64,000 nucleotides of DNA from an uncultured Porphyromonadaceae bacterium (lineage in GTDB: Bacteria > Bacteroidota > Bacteroidia > Bacteroidales > UBA11471). This document shows, piece by piece, positions 10,706 through 21,065 of the stretch. Position numbers and translations under genes: made by a program. Numbering within the stretch: position 1 is the first letter of the stretch; each line of letters opens with the position of its first letter. The stretch is from NCBI GenBank assembly GCA_900542765.1, contig UQOX01000005.1:28715-92714 (forward strand), in the 5' to 3' direction. The notes under the pieces were generated by a model. It was not told the origin of the DNA. It searched no databases and saw nothing but the letters and a program-made list of their open reading frames with translations.

Positions 10706-11890
10706 ATGAAATACGTTCAAGTCAAACTGAAACCCGGTAAAGAAGAGTCGCTGCAACGATTCCACCCGTGGGTATTCTCGGGTGCCATACAGAGCATGAC
10801 GGCACAACCCGAGGAGGGCGACGTGGTGGAAGTATGCGACAGCCGAGGCGAATTTATCGCCCTGGGCCATTACCAAATAGGCAGCATCACGGTGAGAATA
10901 CTCACGTTCGACCGTGAAGAAATCGACCTTGAATTTTTCAAGAACCGACTGCGTGCGGCCTATGACGTGCGCCGCAGCGTAGGGCTCATCGAGGAAGGTT
11001 ACAACAACACCTACCGGCTCGTACACGGCGAAGGCGACTACCTGCCGGGACTGATTATCGACATCTATGACAAGACCGCCGTCTTACAGGCCCATTCGCC
11101 GGGCATGCACTATGCCCGCCACCTGCTTGCCCAGGCTTTACAGGAGGTCATGGGCGACACGATACAGAGCGTCTTCTACAAGTCCGAGGCCACACTTCCC
11201 TACAAGGCCCAGCTCGACCCCACCAATGAATATCTCGTGGGCAGCGACTGCGGGAACATCGCCACCGAACGGGGATTGAAATTCTACGTCGACTGGTTGA
11301 AAGGCCAAAAGACGGGATTCTTCGTCGACCAACGCGAAAACCGCGCCCTGCTCGAACGCTATTCGCGCGACCGCACGGTGCTCAACATGTTCTGTTACAC
11401 CGGCGGCTTCTCCTTCGCAGCCATGCGGGGTGGAGCCCGACTGGTGCACTCGGTCGACAGTTCGTCGAAAGCCATCGACCTGACCAATAAAAACGTCGAG
11501 CTCAATTTCCCCGGCGACGAGCGGCACAAGGCTTTTGCCGAAGATGCTTTCAAATTTCTCGAACAGATGGGTGACCGCTACAATCTCATCGTGCTCGACC
11601 CGCCGGCTTTTGCCAAGCACAAAAAGGTGCTGCACAATGCCTTGCAGGGTTACCGCAAGCTCAACGCCCTGGCGCTCGAAAAGATACAACCGGGCGGACT
11701 GCTCTTCACCTTCTCCTGCTCGCAGGTGGTGAGCAAGAACGATTTCCGCTTGGCCGTATTCAGCGCCGCCGCACAAGCCCGTCGCAAAGTGCGCATTCTG
11801 CACCAGCTTACCCAACCGGCCGACCACCCCGTAAACATCTACCACCCCGAAGGCGAATACCTGAAAGGGCTGGTTCTCTATGTCGAATAA
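10706..11890 (+). CDS. rlmI: class I rRNA (cytosine-C5) methyltransferase, RlmI family
   Basis: 394-aa SAM-dependent methyltransferase of the RlmI/YccW family. An N-terminal PUA-like RNA-binding domain occupies about residues 1-75. The Rossmann-fold domain shows FFVDQRENRALL, the SAM-binding VLNMFCYTGGFS near residue 230, the acidic VDSSSKAID strand, and the catalytic-loop IVLDPPAFAKH; FTFSCSQVV near the C-terminus carries the nucleophile-type cysteine. RlmI of Escherichia coli methylates 23S rRNA C1962; the same target is inferred. It lies 9 bases after rseP. Confidence 0.88.
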   Translation: MKYVQVKLKPGKEESLQRFHPWVFSGAIQSMTAQPEEGDVVEVCDSRGEFIALGHYQIGSITVRILTFDREEIDLEFFKNRLRAAYDVRRSVGLIEEGYNNTYRLVHGEGDYLPGLIIDIYDKTAVLQAHSPGMHYARHLLAQALQEVMGDTIQSVFYKSEATLPYKAQLDPTNEYLVGSDCGNIATERGLKFYVDWLKGQKTGFFVDQRENRALLERYSRDRTVLNMFCYTGGFSFAAMRGGARLVHSVDSSSKAIDLTNKNVELNFPGDERHKAFAEDAFKFLEQMGDRYNLIVLDPPAFAKHKKVLHNALQGYRKLNALALEKIQPGGLLFTFSCSQVVSKNDFRLAVFSAAAQARRKVRILHQLTQPADHPVNIYHPEGEYLKGLVLYVE

Positions 11891-11917
11891 CCGTTTCACC
11901 CCCAATACCACCGAACG

Positions 11918-13960
11918 ATGAAAAAAATCTTTTGCGCTATGATAACAGCCACCCTCCTTTCGGCCTGTGCCGATAAAAACGACGACCGGTCAAACGCCGA
12001 AACGTTCAACTATTCGGTCGAGCAGTTTGCCGACCTCGAAATACTCCGCTACCGGGTACCGGGCTTTGAAGAGCTCTCGCTCCAACAAAAAGAACTCATC
12101 TACTACCTCACCGAAGCCGCCCTGCAAGGACGCGACATACTCTTCGACCAAAACGGCAAATGGAACCTGCCCATACGCCGCACCCTCGAAGCCGTCTACA
12201 CCCAATACGCAGGCGACAAAGAAAGTGCCGACTTCAAGGCATTGGAGAAATACCTGAAACAAGTGTGGTTTGCCAACGGTATCCACCACCACTACTCGAC
12301 CGACAAATTCACGCCCGAGTTCAGCCAAACCTTCTTCGAAGAGGCCGTGCGCGCCCTGCCGGCCGAGAGCCTGCCCCTCCAAGAGGGCGGAACCACCGAT
12401 GAACTGTTGGCAAACATCTGCCCGGTCATCTTCAACCCCGACACCCTCGCCAAGCGCGTGAACCTCACCGCCGGCGAAGACCTCATCGCCACATCGGCCA
12501 GCAACTACTACGACGGCGTGACACAAGCCGAAGCCGAGGCTTTCTACGATGCCATGAAGACCCCCGGCGACACCATGCCCCCCTCGTTCGGACTCAACAG
12601 CCGCCTGGTAAAACGCAACGGGAAAATCTATGAAGAGGTGAACCGTGTAGGCGGCCACTACGGCGCGGCCATCGAAAAAATCGTCTACTGGCTCGAAAAA
12701 GCCTCGACCGTGGCCGAGAACGACAAGCAACGCCAAGTCATCGACCTGCTCATCGACTATTACCGCACCGGCGACCTCAAAACCTTCGACGAATACTCGA
12801 TTCAGTGGGTGACCGACCTCGACTCGCGCATCGACTTCGTCAACGGATTCATCGAAGTCTACGGCGACCCCATCGGGTTGAAAGGCAGCTGGGAGTCGAT
12901 TGTCAACTTCAAAGACCTTGAAGCCTCGCACCGCACCGAAATCATCAGCGCCAACGCACAGTGGTTCGAAGACAACTCGCCCACCGACACGGCATTCAAG
13001 AAAGAAGAGGTAAAAGGCGTCTCGGCCAAAGTCATCACCGCCGCCATTCTCGCCGGCGACTGCTACCCGTCGACCCCCATCGGCGTGAACCTGCCCAACG
13101 CCGACTGGATAAGACATATCCACGGCTCGAAATCGGTAACCATCGAAAACATCACATCGGCCTACGACAAGGCCGCCCAAGGCAATGGCTTCAACCAGGA
13201 ATTCATGTGGAGCGACACCGAACGGGAACTGATCGAGAAATACGGATTCCTGGTCGACAACCTCCATACCGACCTGCACGAATGCCTCGGACACGGCTCG
13301 GGCAAACTCCTACCGGGCACCAATCCCGAAGCCATGCGCTCATACAGCTCGACACTCGAAGAGACCCGTGCCGACCTCTTCGCGCTCTATTTCCTGGCCG
13401 ATGCCAAACTCATCGAATTGGGACTTCTCCCCGATGCCGAAGCCTACAAAGCCGAATATTACCGCTACATGATGAACGGCCTGATGACACAGCTCACCCG
13501 CATCGTTCCCGGCAAGAACATCGAGGAATCGCACATGCGCAACCGCCAGCTCATTGCCCGCTGGATTATGGAGAAGGGAGCCGACGACAAGGTACTCGAA
13601 CTGAAAAAACGCGACGGCAAGACCTACGTTGTGGTCAACGACTACGAAAAGATGCGCACACTCATCGGCGAACTGCTGGCCGAGGTACAACGCATTAAAT
13701 CGACCGGCGACTATGAAGCCGGGAAAAATCTCGTCGAGACCTACGGTGTGAAAGTCGACCCCGAACTGCACGCCGAAGTACTCGACCGCTACACCCATCT
13801 GGGCATCAAACCCTACAAAGGCTTTGTCAACCCCGTCTATACTCCCCTCTATGACAACGAGGGTAACATCACCGACATCACCGTATCGTACAACGAGGGC
13901 TATGCCGAGCAGATGCTCCGCTACTCGCGCGACTACTCGCCCCTGTCTTCTTACAACTAA
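11918..13960 (+). CDS. dipeptidyl peptidase III (M49) lipoprotein
   Basis: 680-residue zinc exopeptidase that removes N-terminal dipeptides. The signal sequence ends in the lipobox LLSAC, so the mature protein should be lipid-anchored at Cys17; the acidic CADKNDD start resembles the export signal of Bacteroidetes surface lipoproteins. The M49 zinc motif HECLGH is at residues 454-459 and the third-ligand motif EETRAD at 481-486, both complete. It follows the RlmI-type gene by 27 bases and is closed by a strong terminator, so it is probably the last gene of the M23-dxr-rseP transcript. Export of this mostly cytosolic enzyme family is common in Bacteroidetes. Confidence 0.94.
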   Translation: MKKIFCAMITATLLSACADKNDDRSNAETFNYSVEQFADLEILRYRVPGFEELSLQQKELIYYLTEAALQGRDILFDQNGKWNLPIRRTLEAVYTQYAGDKESADFKALEKYLKQVWFANGIHHHYSTDKFTPEFSQTFFEEAVRALPAESLPLQEGGTTDELLANICPVIFNPDTLAKRVNLTAGEDLIATSASNYYDGVTQAEAEAFYDAMKTPGDTMPPSFGLNSRLVKRNGKIYEEVNRVGGHYGAAIEKIVYWLEKASTVAENDKQRQVIDLLIDYYRTGDLKTFDEYSIQWVTDLDSRIDFVNGFIEVYGDPIGLKGSWESIVNFKDLEASHRTEIISANAQWFEDNSPTDTAFKKEEVKGVSAKVITAAILAGDCYPSTPIGVNLPNADWIRHIHGSKSVTIENITSAYDKAAQGNGFNQEFMWSDTERELIEKYGFLVDNLHTDLHECLGHGSGKLLPGTNPEAMRSYSSTLEETRADLFALYFLADAKLIELGLLPDAEAYKAEYYRYMMNGLMTQLTRIVPGKNIEESHMRNRQLIARWIMEKGADDKVLELKKRDGKTYVVVNDYEKMRTLIGELLAEVQRIKSTGDYEAGKNLVETYGVKVDPELHAEVLDRYTHLGIKPYKGFVNPVYTPLYDNEGNITDITVSYNEGYAEQMLRYSRDYSPLSSYN

Positions 13961-13975
13961 TAGCCGCCTCCACTA

Positions 13976-14015
13976 AAAAATAGCGAGTTTCTTAATATAG
14001 AAACTCGCTATTTTT
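13976..14015 (+). terminator. intrinsic terminator after DPP III gene
   Basis: Perfect 17-bp stem (13976-13992 with 13999-14015), loop TAATAT, with the 3' arm ending in TATTTTT. It sits 15 bases after the DPP III stop codon. Confidence 0.88.
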
Positions 14016-14067
14016 ATTTATACTAAAGTTTGCAATTCTTATATTTTTAAAATATATAAAATAAATT

Positions 14068-14098
14068 TTTGCACGGATAAAAGATATTCATATCTTTG
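14068..14098 (+). promoter_or_regulatory. consensus Bacteroidetes promoter for the SGNH gene
   Basis: -33 box TTTG at 14068-14071, 19-base spacer, -7 box TATCTTTG at 14091-14098, about 38 bases upstream of the ATG at 14137. This is a full match to the Bacteroidetes house-keeping consensus and shows that the AT-rich gene is an independent unit downstream of the terminator. Confidence 0.8.
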
Positions 14099-14136
14099 CG
14101 GACGTAGATTATTTCGTAAATATACAACTTACAATT

Positions 14137-15033
14137 ATGAAAAAAAACGTTCGCAACTACATTATTGTGTTTACGAGTATTATTTTTATATTTACTATCA
14201 TAGAAATAATGCTTCGAGCTATTTGGGGATTTGGCAATACTGTTCTTTACAAAGAATCTCCCTTGTATGAATATATCGCTTTTCCTAATCAAGATATACG
14301 GCGTTTTGGTAATCACATTTCCTATAACAATTATTCTCAAAGAAGTTGTCGGGTTGATTCTTCAAAGACTATAATTTTAGGTTTAGGAGATAGTGTCATC
14401 AATGGTGGAGTACTTACTGATGACAAAAATTTAGCTACAACTCTTGCAAGCAACGATAGTATCCAAATCTTAAATATATCTTCTGGGAGCTGGGGGCCAG
14501 ATAACTGCGCCGCCTATTTAAAAGAAAACGGATTATTTAATGCAAAAAAAATGTTATTAGTAGTAAGTAGCCATGATGCTTACGACAACATGACTTTCGA
14601 GCATGTAGTAGACGTACACAAATCATATCCTTCACATCAATATCTTTTAGGCTTAGTTGAACTGTTTGATCGTTATCTTATTCCACGAATTATAAAAAAG
14701 GGCACACCTGATCCTGACAGTAAAGTACTTAATGGCATTGGCATAAAGAAAAATGGGAAGTATTTCAATCCTGGGTTCTCGCAGTTAAAAGCAATTGCTG
14801 ATAGTGCAAATATCGAATTAGTTTTATACTTACATCCAGATATGTCTGAAATAAAAGCCAAAAAATTCAATGAACAAGGAGAAAAGATTATTAACTGGGC
14901 TAATCGTGAAGGCATAAGAATCTTCTCCGGATTCCAAGAAGGAGAAAATATTAATTCTTTTAGAGACGGTATTCATTTAAATAATGAAGGGCAATTAATT
15001 CTAAGTAAATGGATGAAAAAGGTTATCAACTAA
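14137..15033 (+). CDS. membrane-anchored SGNH/GDSL-type hydrolase-like protein
   Basis: 298 aa. One N-terminal membrane helix (about residues 8-28) is followed by an extracytoplasmic domain with the SGNH layout: GLGDSV at 82-87 supplies the candidate nucleophile Ser, SSGSWG near 125 the oxyanion region, and FRDGIHLN with Asp277 and His280 the C-terminal catalytic pair. Members of this clan deacetylate or acetylate polysaccharides, so a role in surface glycan modification is plausible but unproven. The gene is far more AT-rich than its neighbours, has its own promoter and is bracketed by a terminator and a long hairpin, which suggests horizontal acquisition. Confidence 0.7.
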   Translation: MKKNVRNYIIVFTSIIFIFTIIEIMLRAIWGFGNTVLYKESPLYEYIAFPNQDIRRFGNHISYNNYSQRSCRVDSSKTIILGLGDSVINGGVLTDDKNLATTLASNDSIQILNISSGSWGPDNCAAYLKENGLFNAKKMLLVVSSHDAYDNMTFEHVVDVHKSYPSHQYLLGLVELFDRYLIPRIIKKGTPDPDSKVLNGIGIKKNGKYFNPGFSQLKAIADSANIELVLYLHPDMSEIKAKKFNEQGEKIINWANREGIRIFSGFQEGENINSFRDGIHLNNEGQLILSKWMKKVIN

Positions 15034-15093
15034 AAATCAATATGCCATAAACTTATAAATTTTTCCCCTATTAATAAAACAATTCTAATCTCG

Positions 15094-15137
15094 GTGACTA
15101 ATTCTGGATAACACATTGGTTATGCAGAATTAGTCAC
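15094..15137. terminator. long hairpin between convergent SGNH and RND genes
   Basis: 13-bp perfect stem (15094-15106 with 15125-15137), a single G-G mismatch, then a further 5-bp stem ATAAC/GTTAT around a 6-base loop. It lies between two convergent genes, so a terminator role is likely, but neither strand shows a strong T run right after the stem; other roles such as mRNA 3'-end protection are possible. Confidence 0.5.
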
Positions 15138-15146
15138 TTAATAACT

Positions 15147-18100
15147 TTATTGAGAACCAACTTTTCTAAACCACCGCTCTTCGAGGCGCTGCATCAGGCA
15201 ATAAAAACAGGGAATAAACAACGTACCCAATATCATGTTCACCGCCATGCCGAAGACGACCGCCGTTCCCAAGGCGATGCGGCTTGCGGCTCCGGCACCG
15301 GAAGCAAAAATCAAGGGCATCACGCCCAACACAAAAGCGAGTGAGGTCATGAGGATAGGCCGCAGACGCACCCGGCCGGCCTCGATGGCAGCCTGCTCTA
15401 TCGACTCGCCCTGCGCCCTGTAATCGCGGGCAAACTCGACGATGAGAATGGCATTCTTGGCCGACAGGGCAATGAGAAGGACAACGCCTATCTGCGTGTA
15501 TATGCTCACCGACAGCCCCATAAGAAAACAACCGGCAACAACGCCGAGAAGGGCAAACGGGAGACCCAGCAGGACGGCCACCGGAGTGGTCCAACTCTCA
15601 TACTGCGCCGAGAGCACCAGCCACACCACCAGCAGGGCCAACAAGAAAATGAGACTTACCGACGTGCCGGCCTGCGTCTCCTGATAGGTGGTTCCCGTCC
15701 ATTCATAACCGAAATTGTCACCCAGCACACGGTCGATGAGCCGTTCCACGGCGTCGATACCCTGCTGCGAACTGTATCCTTGTGCGGTAACCGCCGTAAT
15801 GGCCGCCGCCGAATACATGTTGTAACGCGACACGGTCGACAGACCCAGCCGTTCTTCTATCGTGGTAAACGACGAAAAGGGCACCATGTCGCCCGCGGCA
15901 TTGCGCACGCTCAGCCTCAACACATCGTCGATGCGGGCGCGGCTATCGGCAGCAGCCCCGATTTTCACCTGATAAACACGTCCGAAATCGACAAAGTCAT
16001 TGACATATGCCGAACCCAAATAGAGCGAAAGAGTCGTGAAAATGTCATCGATCTTCAAGCCCTGCATCTTGGCCTTGTCGCGGTCGATATGGAGGAAATA
16101 CTGGGGAGAGTTTCCCTGGAAAGCACTGTTCATTGAAGCCAGTTGAGGAGTTCCTGAGGTAGCCGCCAACAAGGCATCGACCGCATTTTCGAGTTCGTTC
16201 GTTCCCAAGTTATTCCGGTCTTGCAGCTCCAAGGCCAGACCGCCGCTCACCCCCAGTCCCGGAATGGCGGGAGGGTTCACCGCATAGACGACCGCCTCTT
16301 CGACCGACTGCACGCGACGGTTGAAGTCGGCGATAATATCGAACACGCTTCTTCCTTTCCCTTTGCGCAAGTTCCAATTCTGTAAAATCACAAAAAAGGT
16401 GGAGGTATTGGAGTTTTCGCCACCCTGTATCAAGGAAAAGCCATTGATGGCCGTATAATAAACCACTTCGGGATAGTCGGACAATAACGCTCCCACCCGA
16501 GCCGCAACCGCTTCGGTGCGTTGGAGGCTCGATGCCGGAGGCAACTGCACCGACACCACAAAATAACCTTGGTCCTCCTCGGGAATAAACGAAGTGGGCC
16601 ACCGCCAAAAGAGCAGCAACGCAGCGGTCGAGAAGAGGAGAAACAGCACGGTCGTCGACACCGGACGCCGTATGAGCCATGAGGCGAGCGACGTATATAC
16701 CGACACGAGACGATTATACCCCTTGTCAAAAGCCCGATAGACCAAATTCCGGGTCGGAGCCGACGGTCGCAGGAAGAGGGCGCAGAGAGCCGGCGTGAGG
16801 GTCAGCGAATTGAGCCCGCTGAAAAATGTCGCGGCCGCAATGGTAAGGGCAAACTGCTTGTAGAGCTCGCCGGTAACGCCGGCCACAAAAGCCGTGGGGA
16901 TAAACACCGCCATCAGCACCAGCACGACCCCGATGACCGGTCCGGTAATCTCGCCCATGGCCCGGATAACCGCCTCACGGGTCGAATACCTTCCGGTATC
17001 GAGCAGGCGGGTCGTATTCTCAACCACCACGATGGCATCGTCGACCACGATGGCAATGGCCAACACCAGCCCGAAGAGGGTCAGCATGTTGATGGAGAAA
17101 CCAAACAGGTGCATGACCGCAAAGGTTGTTACCAGAGAAACGGGTATGGTGAGCGATGGTATGATGACAGCCCGACCGTTTTGCAGGAACAGCAGAATGA
17201 CCAATATGACCAAAAGTGTCGTTTCGACAAATGTCTTCAACACCTCATCGACCGAAGCCGACACATAATCGGTCGTGTCGAGAACCACCTCATAATGCAC
17301 ACCGGCCGGCAGATTCCCGGTCAACTTGTCCATCTCTTCCCTGACAAGTTTGGAGACACTCAACGCATTGGAACCGGGCGACTGATACACCGCCATCGAA
17401 GCCGACTTCCGGCCGTTTTGGGTAGATGCGACGTTGTAGGTCTGGCTGCCGAGGTCGATTCGGGCAATGTCGCGCAGACGCAGATAATTTCCTTCGGGCA
17501 AAACCTTTATGACCAAATTGCCAAAATCCTCGGCAGTCGTGAGCAGACCTCGTGCCGTGAGGGTGAACTGGAAATCGACCGGCTCGTCGATCGGCTGACT
17601 GCCGACCGTCCCGGCCGAGACCTCGACATTCTGTGCCTGTATGGCCGCAAAGACATCGGAGGGCGTAACCCCGCGCATACGCATCAGCTCGGGATTGAGC
17701 CATACCCGCATGCTGTAACTCCCGGCGCCGAACACCTTCACGCTGCCCACACCGGGCAGACGCGACAACGCATCGATAAAGTGGAGCTGCGCATAATTGG
17801 AGAGGTACAACCCGTCGTACAGCGTCGAATCGGATTCAAGAGCCAGCAACAACACGATGTCGGTCGATTGCTTGCGCGTGGTAATACCCTGTTCCACCAC
17901 CGCTTCGGGCAAGTTGCCTTCGGCTATCGCCACCCGGTTCTGCACCAAGACGGTAGCCATGTCGATGTCGGTACCCACCTCAAACGTGACCGTCAAGGTG
18001 TAGCTGCCCGATGAAGAGGAGGCCGAGCTCATGTATATCATGCCGTCGACCCCGTTTACCTGCTCCTCGATAACCGTTCCCACCGACTGGGCCACCGTCG

Positions 18101-18266
18101 CGGCACTCGCACCGGGATATACCGCCGACACCTGTACCGTGGGCGGAGTGATATCGGGAAATTGCGCCACGGGCAGGACTTCGAGCGACACAATCCCGGC
18201 CAGCACCATGAGGAGTGCCAGTACCGTAGCAAAAACAGGACGGTCGATAAAGAATTTTGAAAACAT
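15147..18266 (-). CDS. RND efflux pump inner-membrane transporter (AcrB/MexB type)
   Basis: 1039-residue HAE1-family RND transporter, the proton-driven part of a tripartite drug efflux pump. N-terminal [20 protein letters not shown], the [22 protein letters not shown] helix with the two proton-relay Asp residues (helix 4), and the repeated [18 protein letters not shown] regions near the C-terminus are all characteristic. Two large periplasmic loops with porter-domain sequences are complete. Last of three minus-strand genes; 17 bases after the adaptor gene. Substrates cannot be read from the sequence. Confidence 0.95.
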   Translation of the reverse strand: MFSKFFIDRPVFATVLALLMVLAGIVSLEVLPVAQFPDITPPTVQVSAVYPGASAATVAQSVGTVIEEQVNGVDGMIYMSSASSSSGSYTLTVTFEVGTDIDMATVLVQNRVAIAEGNLPEAVVEQGITTRKQSTDIVLLLALESDSTLYDGLYLSNYAQLHFIDALSRLPGVGSVKVFGAGSYSMRVWLNPELMRMRGVTPSDVFAAIQAQNVEVSAGTVGSQPIDEPVDFQFTLTARGLLTTAEDFGNLVIKVLPEGNYLRLRDIARIDLGSQTYNVASTQNGRKSASMAVYQSPGSNALSVSKLVREEMDKLTGNLPAGVHYEVVLDTTDYVSASVDEVLKTFVETTLLVILVILLFLQNGRAVIIPSLTIPVSLVTTFAVMHLFGFSINMLTLFGLVLAIAIVVDDAIVVVENTTRLLDTGRYSTREAVIRAMGEITGPVIGVVLVLMAVFIPTAFVAGVTGELYKQFALTIAAATFFSGLNSLTLTPALCALFLRPSAPTRNLVYRAFDKGYNRLVSVYTSLASWLIRRPVSTTVLFLLFSTAALLLFWRWPTSFIPEEDQGYFVVSVQLPPASSLQRTEAVAARVGALLSDYPEVVYYTAINGFSLIQGGENSNTSTFFVILQNWNLRKGKGRSVFDIIADFNRRVQSVEEAVVYAVNPPAIPGLGVSGGLALELQDRNNLGTNELENAVDALLAATSGTPQLASMNSAFQGNSPQYFLHIDRDKAKMQGLKIDDIFTTLSLYLGSAYVNDFVDFGRVYQVKIGAAADSRARIDDVLRLSVRNAAGDMVPFSSFTTIEERLGLSTVSRYNMYSAAAITAVTAQGYSSQQGIDAVERLIDRVLGDNFGYEWTGTTYQETQAGTSVSLIFLLALLVVWLVLSAQYESWTTPVAVLLGLPFALLGVVAGCFLMGLSVSIYTQIGVVLLIALSAKNAILIVEFARDYRAQGESIEQAAIEAGRVRLRPILMTSLAFVLGVMPLIFASGAGAASRIALGTAVVFGMAVNMILGTLFIPCFYCLMQRLEERWFRKVGSQ

Positions 18267-18283
18267 ATCTTGTCAATTTATAA

Positions 18284-19402
18284 TTACGGTGCAAGCACCG
18301 GACGCACGGTCATGCCCTCACGCACTTTCAGCAAAGCCCGGGTCACGAAGCGTTCGTCGGGCCGCAAACCATTTTCCACGATGGTCAGGGTATCGTCGAC
18401 CGTGCCGGAGGTTTCGATATGCCGATACCTGACCTTGTCGTCGGCACCCACGACATAGAGGTACTTCCCGAGTTGGTCGGTTCCGATGGAAAGGCTCGGG
18501 ACAAGAAGGGCATTTTCTTTATAATCGGACTTGATGCGCACAGTTATATAAAGGCCGTCTTTCAATTCCCCGCGGGGGTTTCGTACCGCGGCGCGCAACG
18601 TAATCGTCCCGGTAGAGAGATTGATGTTGGGCGCCAGATAATCGACCGTGCCCGAATAGGGTTCGGCGTTTTCCCGAGTATAAACCATCACCCGGCGGTC
18701 GGAGGCTGTGGGCTGGGTCTTGCGCAGGTTCTCGACGATTTTCAGATATTGTGCGTCTTCTATCGAGAAATAGGCATACACGGCCGAGTCCTGGTAGATG
18801 GTCGACATGCGAGCCGGCGAAGACTGCCCCGCAATGTATCCGCCCTCGGAATAGGCCGTCAGGGAGATATGTCCGGAGTAAGGCGCATGTATATAACAAT
18901 AGCTCAGATTGGTCCGTGCCGTGTTCAATGCGGCCTCGGCATTCGACAGCGCGGCCTCGGCTATCTGCATGTTGGAGCGAGCCTGTATCAGGTCTATCTC
19001 ACTCACGGCGTTGCTGCTGCGCGCCTCCTTCATGCGGGTGTAATTGTTCCGGGCATAATCGAGTGTGGCACGAGCGTCGAGGACTCCCGCCTCGGCCTGT
19101 TTCACGGCATCTTCGTATTGGGTGGGCTCTATCACATAGAGCAAGTCGCCCTTGTTTACAACAGCACCCGATACCGGATAGCTTTCCAACAAATAGCCCG
19201 ACACCCTCGCCACGACATCGACCGCATTCCAGGCCGATATGTAGCCGGGATACTCCTTATACAAAGTAACCGAACGCTGCTGCGGATATGCCACCGTTAT
19301 GTCGGGCACCGCCACGGGAGTAGCCGACCGCTTCTCCCGACACGCTTGCAGGGAGAGTGCCGCAGCCAAAAGGGAAATGTATAAACTCCGATACATCATC
19401 AT
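18284..19402 (-). CDS. RND efflux periplasmic adaptor lipoprotein (AcrA type)
   Basis: 372-residue membrane fusion protein linking the RND pump to the outer-membrane channel. The signal peptide ends in a lipobox (SLQAC), so it is a lipoprotein. The lipoyl half-motifs are visible (VVARVSGYLLES, GAVVNKGDLLYVIEP), then a helical hairpin with LDYARNNYTRMKEA, the second lipoyl half (APYSGHISLTAY), and a C-terminal beta-barrel and membrane-proximal domain. It lies 30 bases after the channel gene and 17 before the transporter gene. Confidence 0.93.
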   Translation of the reverse strand: MMMYRSLYISLLAAALSLQACREKRSATPVAVPDITVAYPQQRSVTLYKEYPGYISAWNAVDVVARVSGYLLESYPVSGAVVNKGDLLYVIEPTQYEDAVKQAEAGVLDARATLDYARNNYTRMKEARSSNAVSEIDLIQARSNMQIAEAALSNAEAALNTARTNLSYCYIHAPYSGHISLTAYSEGGYIAGQSSPARMSTIYQDSAVYAYFSIEDAQYLKIVENLRKTQPTASDRRVMVYTRENAEPYSGTVDYLAPNINLSTGTITLRAAVRNPRGELKDGLYITVRIKSDYKENALLVPSLSIGTDQLGKYLYVVGADDKVRYRHIETSGTVDDTLTIVENGLRPDERFVTRALLKVREGMTVRPVLAP

Positions 19403-19432
19403 ACATCTTATTTATATTGCCATTCAACACAA

Positions 19433-20860
19433 CTATTCCGAGGTATTGTCCCAACCTCCGCCCAAAGCCCGGTAAAGGTCGATGACCGCCGAGAGCGCTA
19501 TTCCCTGCGCCGACACCAGTCCGTTTTGGTAATCGAGCAAGGAGCGTTGCGCATCGAGGACATTCTGGAACGTAGAAAGGCCCCGCTTGTAAAGGTCGAG
19601 AGAAAGGGTAAGGGTGATTTTACCCTGCTCCACAAGATCGTAGAGCACCCCCAACTGCTTGACGGCTCCCTTGTAATAGGCCATCGCGTTGTCGACCTCC
19701 TGCACCGCCGTCAGCACGGCCAGATTGTACTGCTCGATGCTGGCCTGCCACTCGGCTCTCGCCTGCCGGCTGGCCTGGGTGTACTGGCGTCCCTGGAAAA
19801 GGGTCCATGTGAGCGAGGGAGCAATGGAGTAAGTGAGGCTCCGGTGGTCGAAAAATTCGCTCATGTTCCGCGCCGCGAAACCTACCGAGCCGTTCAACAC
19901 CAAACGGGGCAGATAGTCGGCCCGGGAAGCACCCACCAATGCGGCGGCCGCCACGACCGACTGCTCGGCAGCCCGTATGTCGGGACGTTGCCGCAACAAG
20001 TTGGCCGGGACACCCACGGGGACTATCGTACGGAAATCGGGAATGGGACGTTCTTTTTCCAGTACCGGAATCAAGACCGTGGGGTGGGTTCCGACCAGCA
20101 AAGCCAGGACATTGATTTGCACGGTTATCCCGGCTTCGATGGAAGGCACGGTGGCAAGGGTGCTGAAATAGACCGAACGGGCTTGTGCCACATCGAGTTG
20201 CGAAGCCAGTCCCGTTTGGTAGCGTACCTCGGTCATTTCGAGAATCGATTTCTGTGAACTGATATTCCGACGGGCCACCCCCTCCTGTTGCTGCCATACT
20301 CGCAACTGGGCATAGGCCGAGGCCACCTGCGCGGCCAACGATACCAATGCGGCGTTGTAGGTCTCCATCGATATGCGATATTGAGCCTTCTGCGAACGCA
20401 CCTGCAAAGTCGTGGAACCGAAAAGGTCTATCTCCCAAGAGGTGGTGAGGGCCCCCGAGAAAAACTGTTCGCGCGCCTGCGTTCCCGCATCGGACACCCG
20501 GCCACTGGTCTGGTTTTTGTTCCAGCCGAAATTTGCCTGCAACGAGGGATAGTAGGCACTCTGCTTCATACGCAGAGCCGCCTGTGCCGACTGCACCCTG
20601 TAAAAGAGGGTTTTCAGGTCGGGACTGTTGGCAAACGCCACCGTGATGAGGGAGTCGAGCAACGTATCGTCGAGATTGAGCCACCAACGGCCGGTAACCG
20701 GCAACTGCTGCACAAACAGGCTGTCTTCGGCCCACTGTTCGGGCAAAGGCCGGGAGAGATGTTTTTCACCCGCCGTATGCTGTGCCGAAGCCGACAGGAA
20801 ACTTCCCGCCACCACGGCCACGACCCCAAAGAGGAATCGCAAAGAACTTCTTTTTTTCAT
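19433..20860 (-). CDS. TolC/OprM-family outer-membrane efflux channel
   Basis: 475 residues from the ATG at 20860, chosen because it starts a clean signal peptide (MKKRSSLRFLFGV...SFLSASAQ); a longer reading upstream has no such feature. The protein has the two internally duplicated outer-membrane efflux protein domains, with ALTTSWEIDLFGST, LRQRPDIRAAEQ and a matching C-terminal half containing AVQEVDNAMAYY. No lipobox cysteine is visible, unlike many NodT-type homologues. First gene of the tripartite pump operon. No consensus promoter was found upstream on this strand. Confidence 0.92.
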   Translation of the reverse strand: MKKRSSLRFLFGVVAVVAGSFLSASAQHTAGEKHLSRPLPEQWAEDSLFVQQLPVTGRWWLNLDDTLLDSLITVAFANSPDLKTLFYRVQSAQAALRMKQSAYYPSLQANFGWNKNQTSGRVSDAGTQAREQFFSGALTTSWEIDLFGSTTLQVRSQKAQYRISMETYNAALVSLAAQVASAYAQLRVWQQQEGVARRNISSQKSILEMTEVRYQTGLASQLDVAQARSVYFSTLATVPSIEAGITVQINVLALLVGTHPTVLIPVLEKERPIPDFRTIVPVGVPANLLRQRPDIRAAEQSVVAAAALVGASRADYLPRLVLNGSVGFAARNMSEFFDHRSLTYSIAPSLTWTLFQGRQYTQASRQARAEWQASIEQYNLAVLTAVQEVDNAMAYYKGAVKQLGVLYDLVEQGKITLTLSLDLYKRGLSTFQNVLDAQRSLLDYQNGLVSAQGIALSAVIDLYRALGGGWDNTSE

Positions 20861-21000
20861 CAGACCTGAATATTTTGTCTGACGATATAACCATTTCCAA
20901 GGCGCTTTGGTTTGGTCGGCGCGATACAAAACCGCACACGGCCTTACTGTCCCCGTAACGACATTCCCATCGCCGAGAGCGATTGTTTCACGGCATTCGA

Positions 21001-21031
21001 TTTGGCTTGTCAAAGAAAAGCCATACCTTTG
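21001..21031 (+). promoter_or_regulatory. consensus Bacteroidetes promoter for aldehyde dehydrogenase gene
   Basis: TTTG at 21001-21004, 19-base spacer, TACCTTTG at 21024-21031, about 35 bases before the ATG at 21066. Full match to the -33/-7 consensus. Confidence 0.8.
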
Positions 21032-21065
21032 CTCCTGCTTTACCTAAACCGAAATTTTTCTCGAA

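Noticed and set aside
20861..21013. Extended N-terminus of the TolC-type protein to 21013
   Set aside because: It would put a non-signal segment before a perfect signal peptide and would overlap the aldehyde dehydrogenase promoter region.
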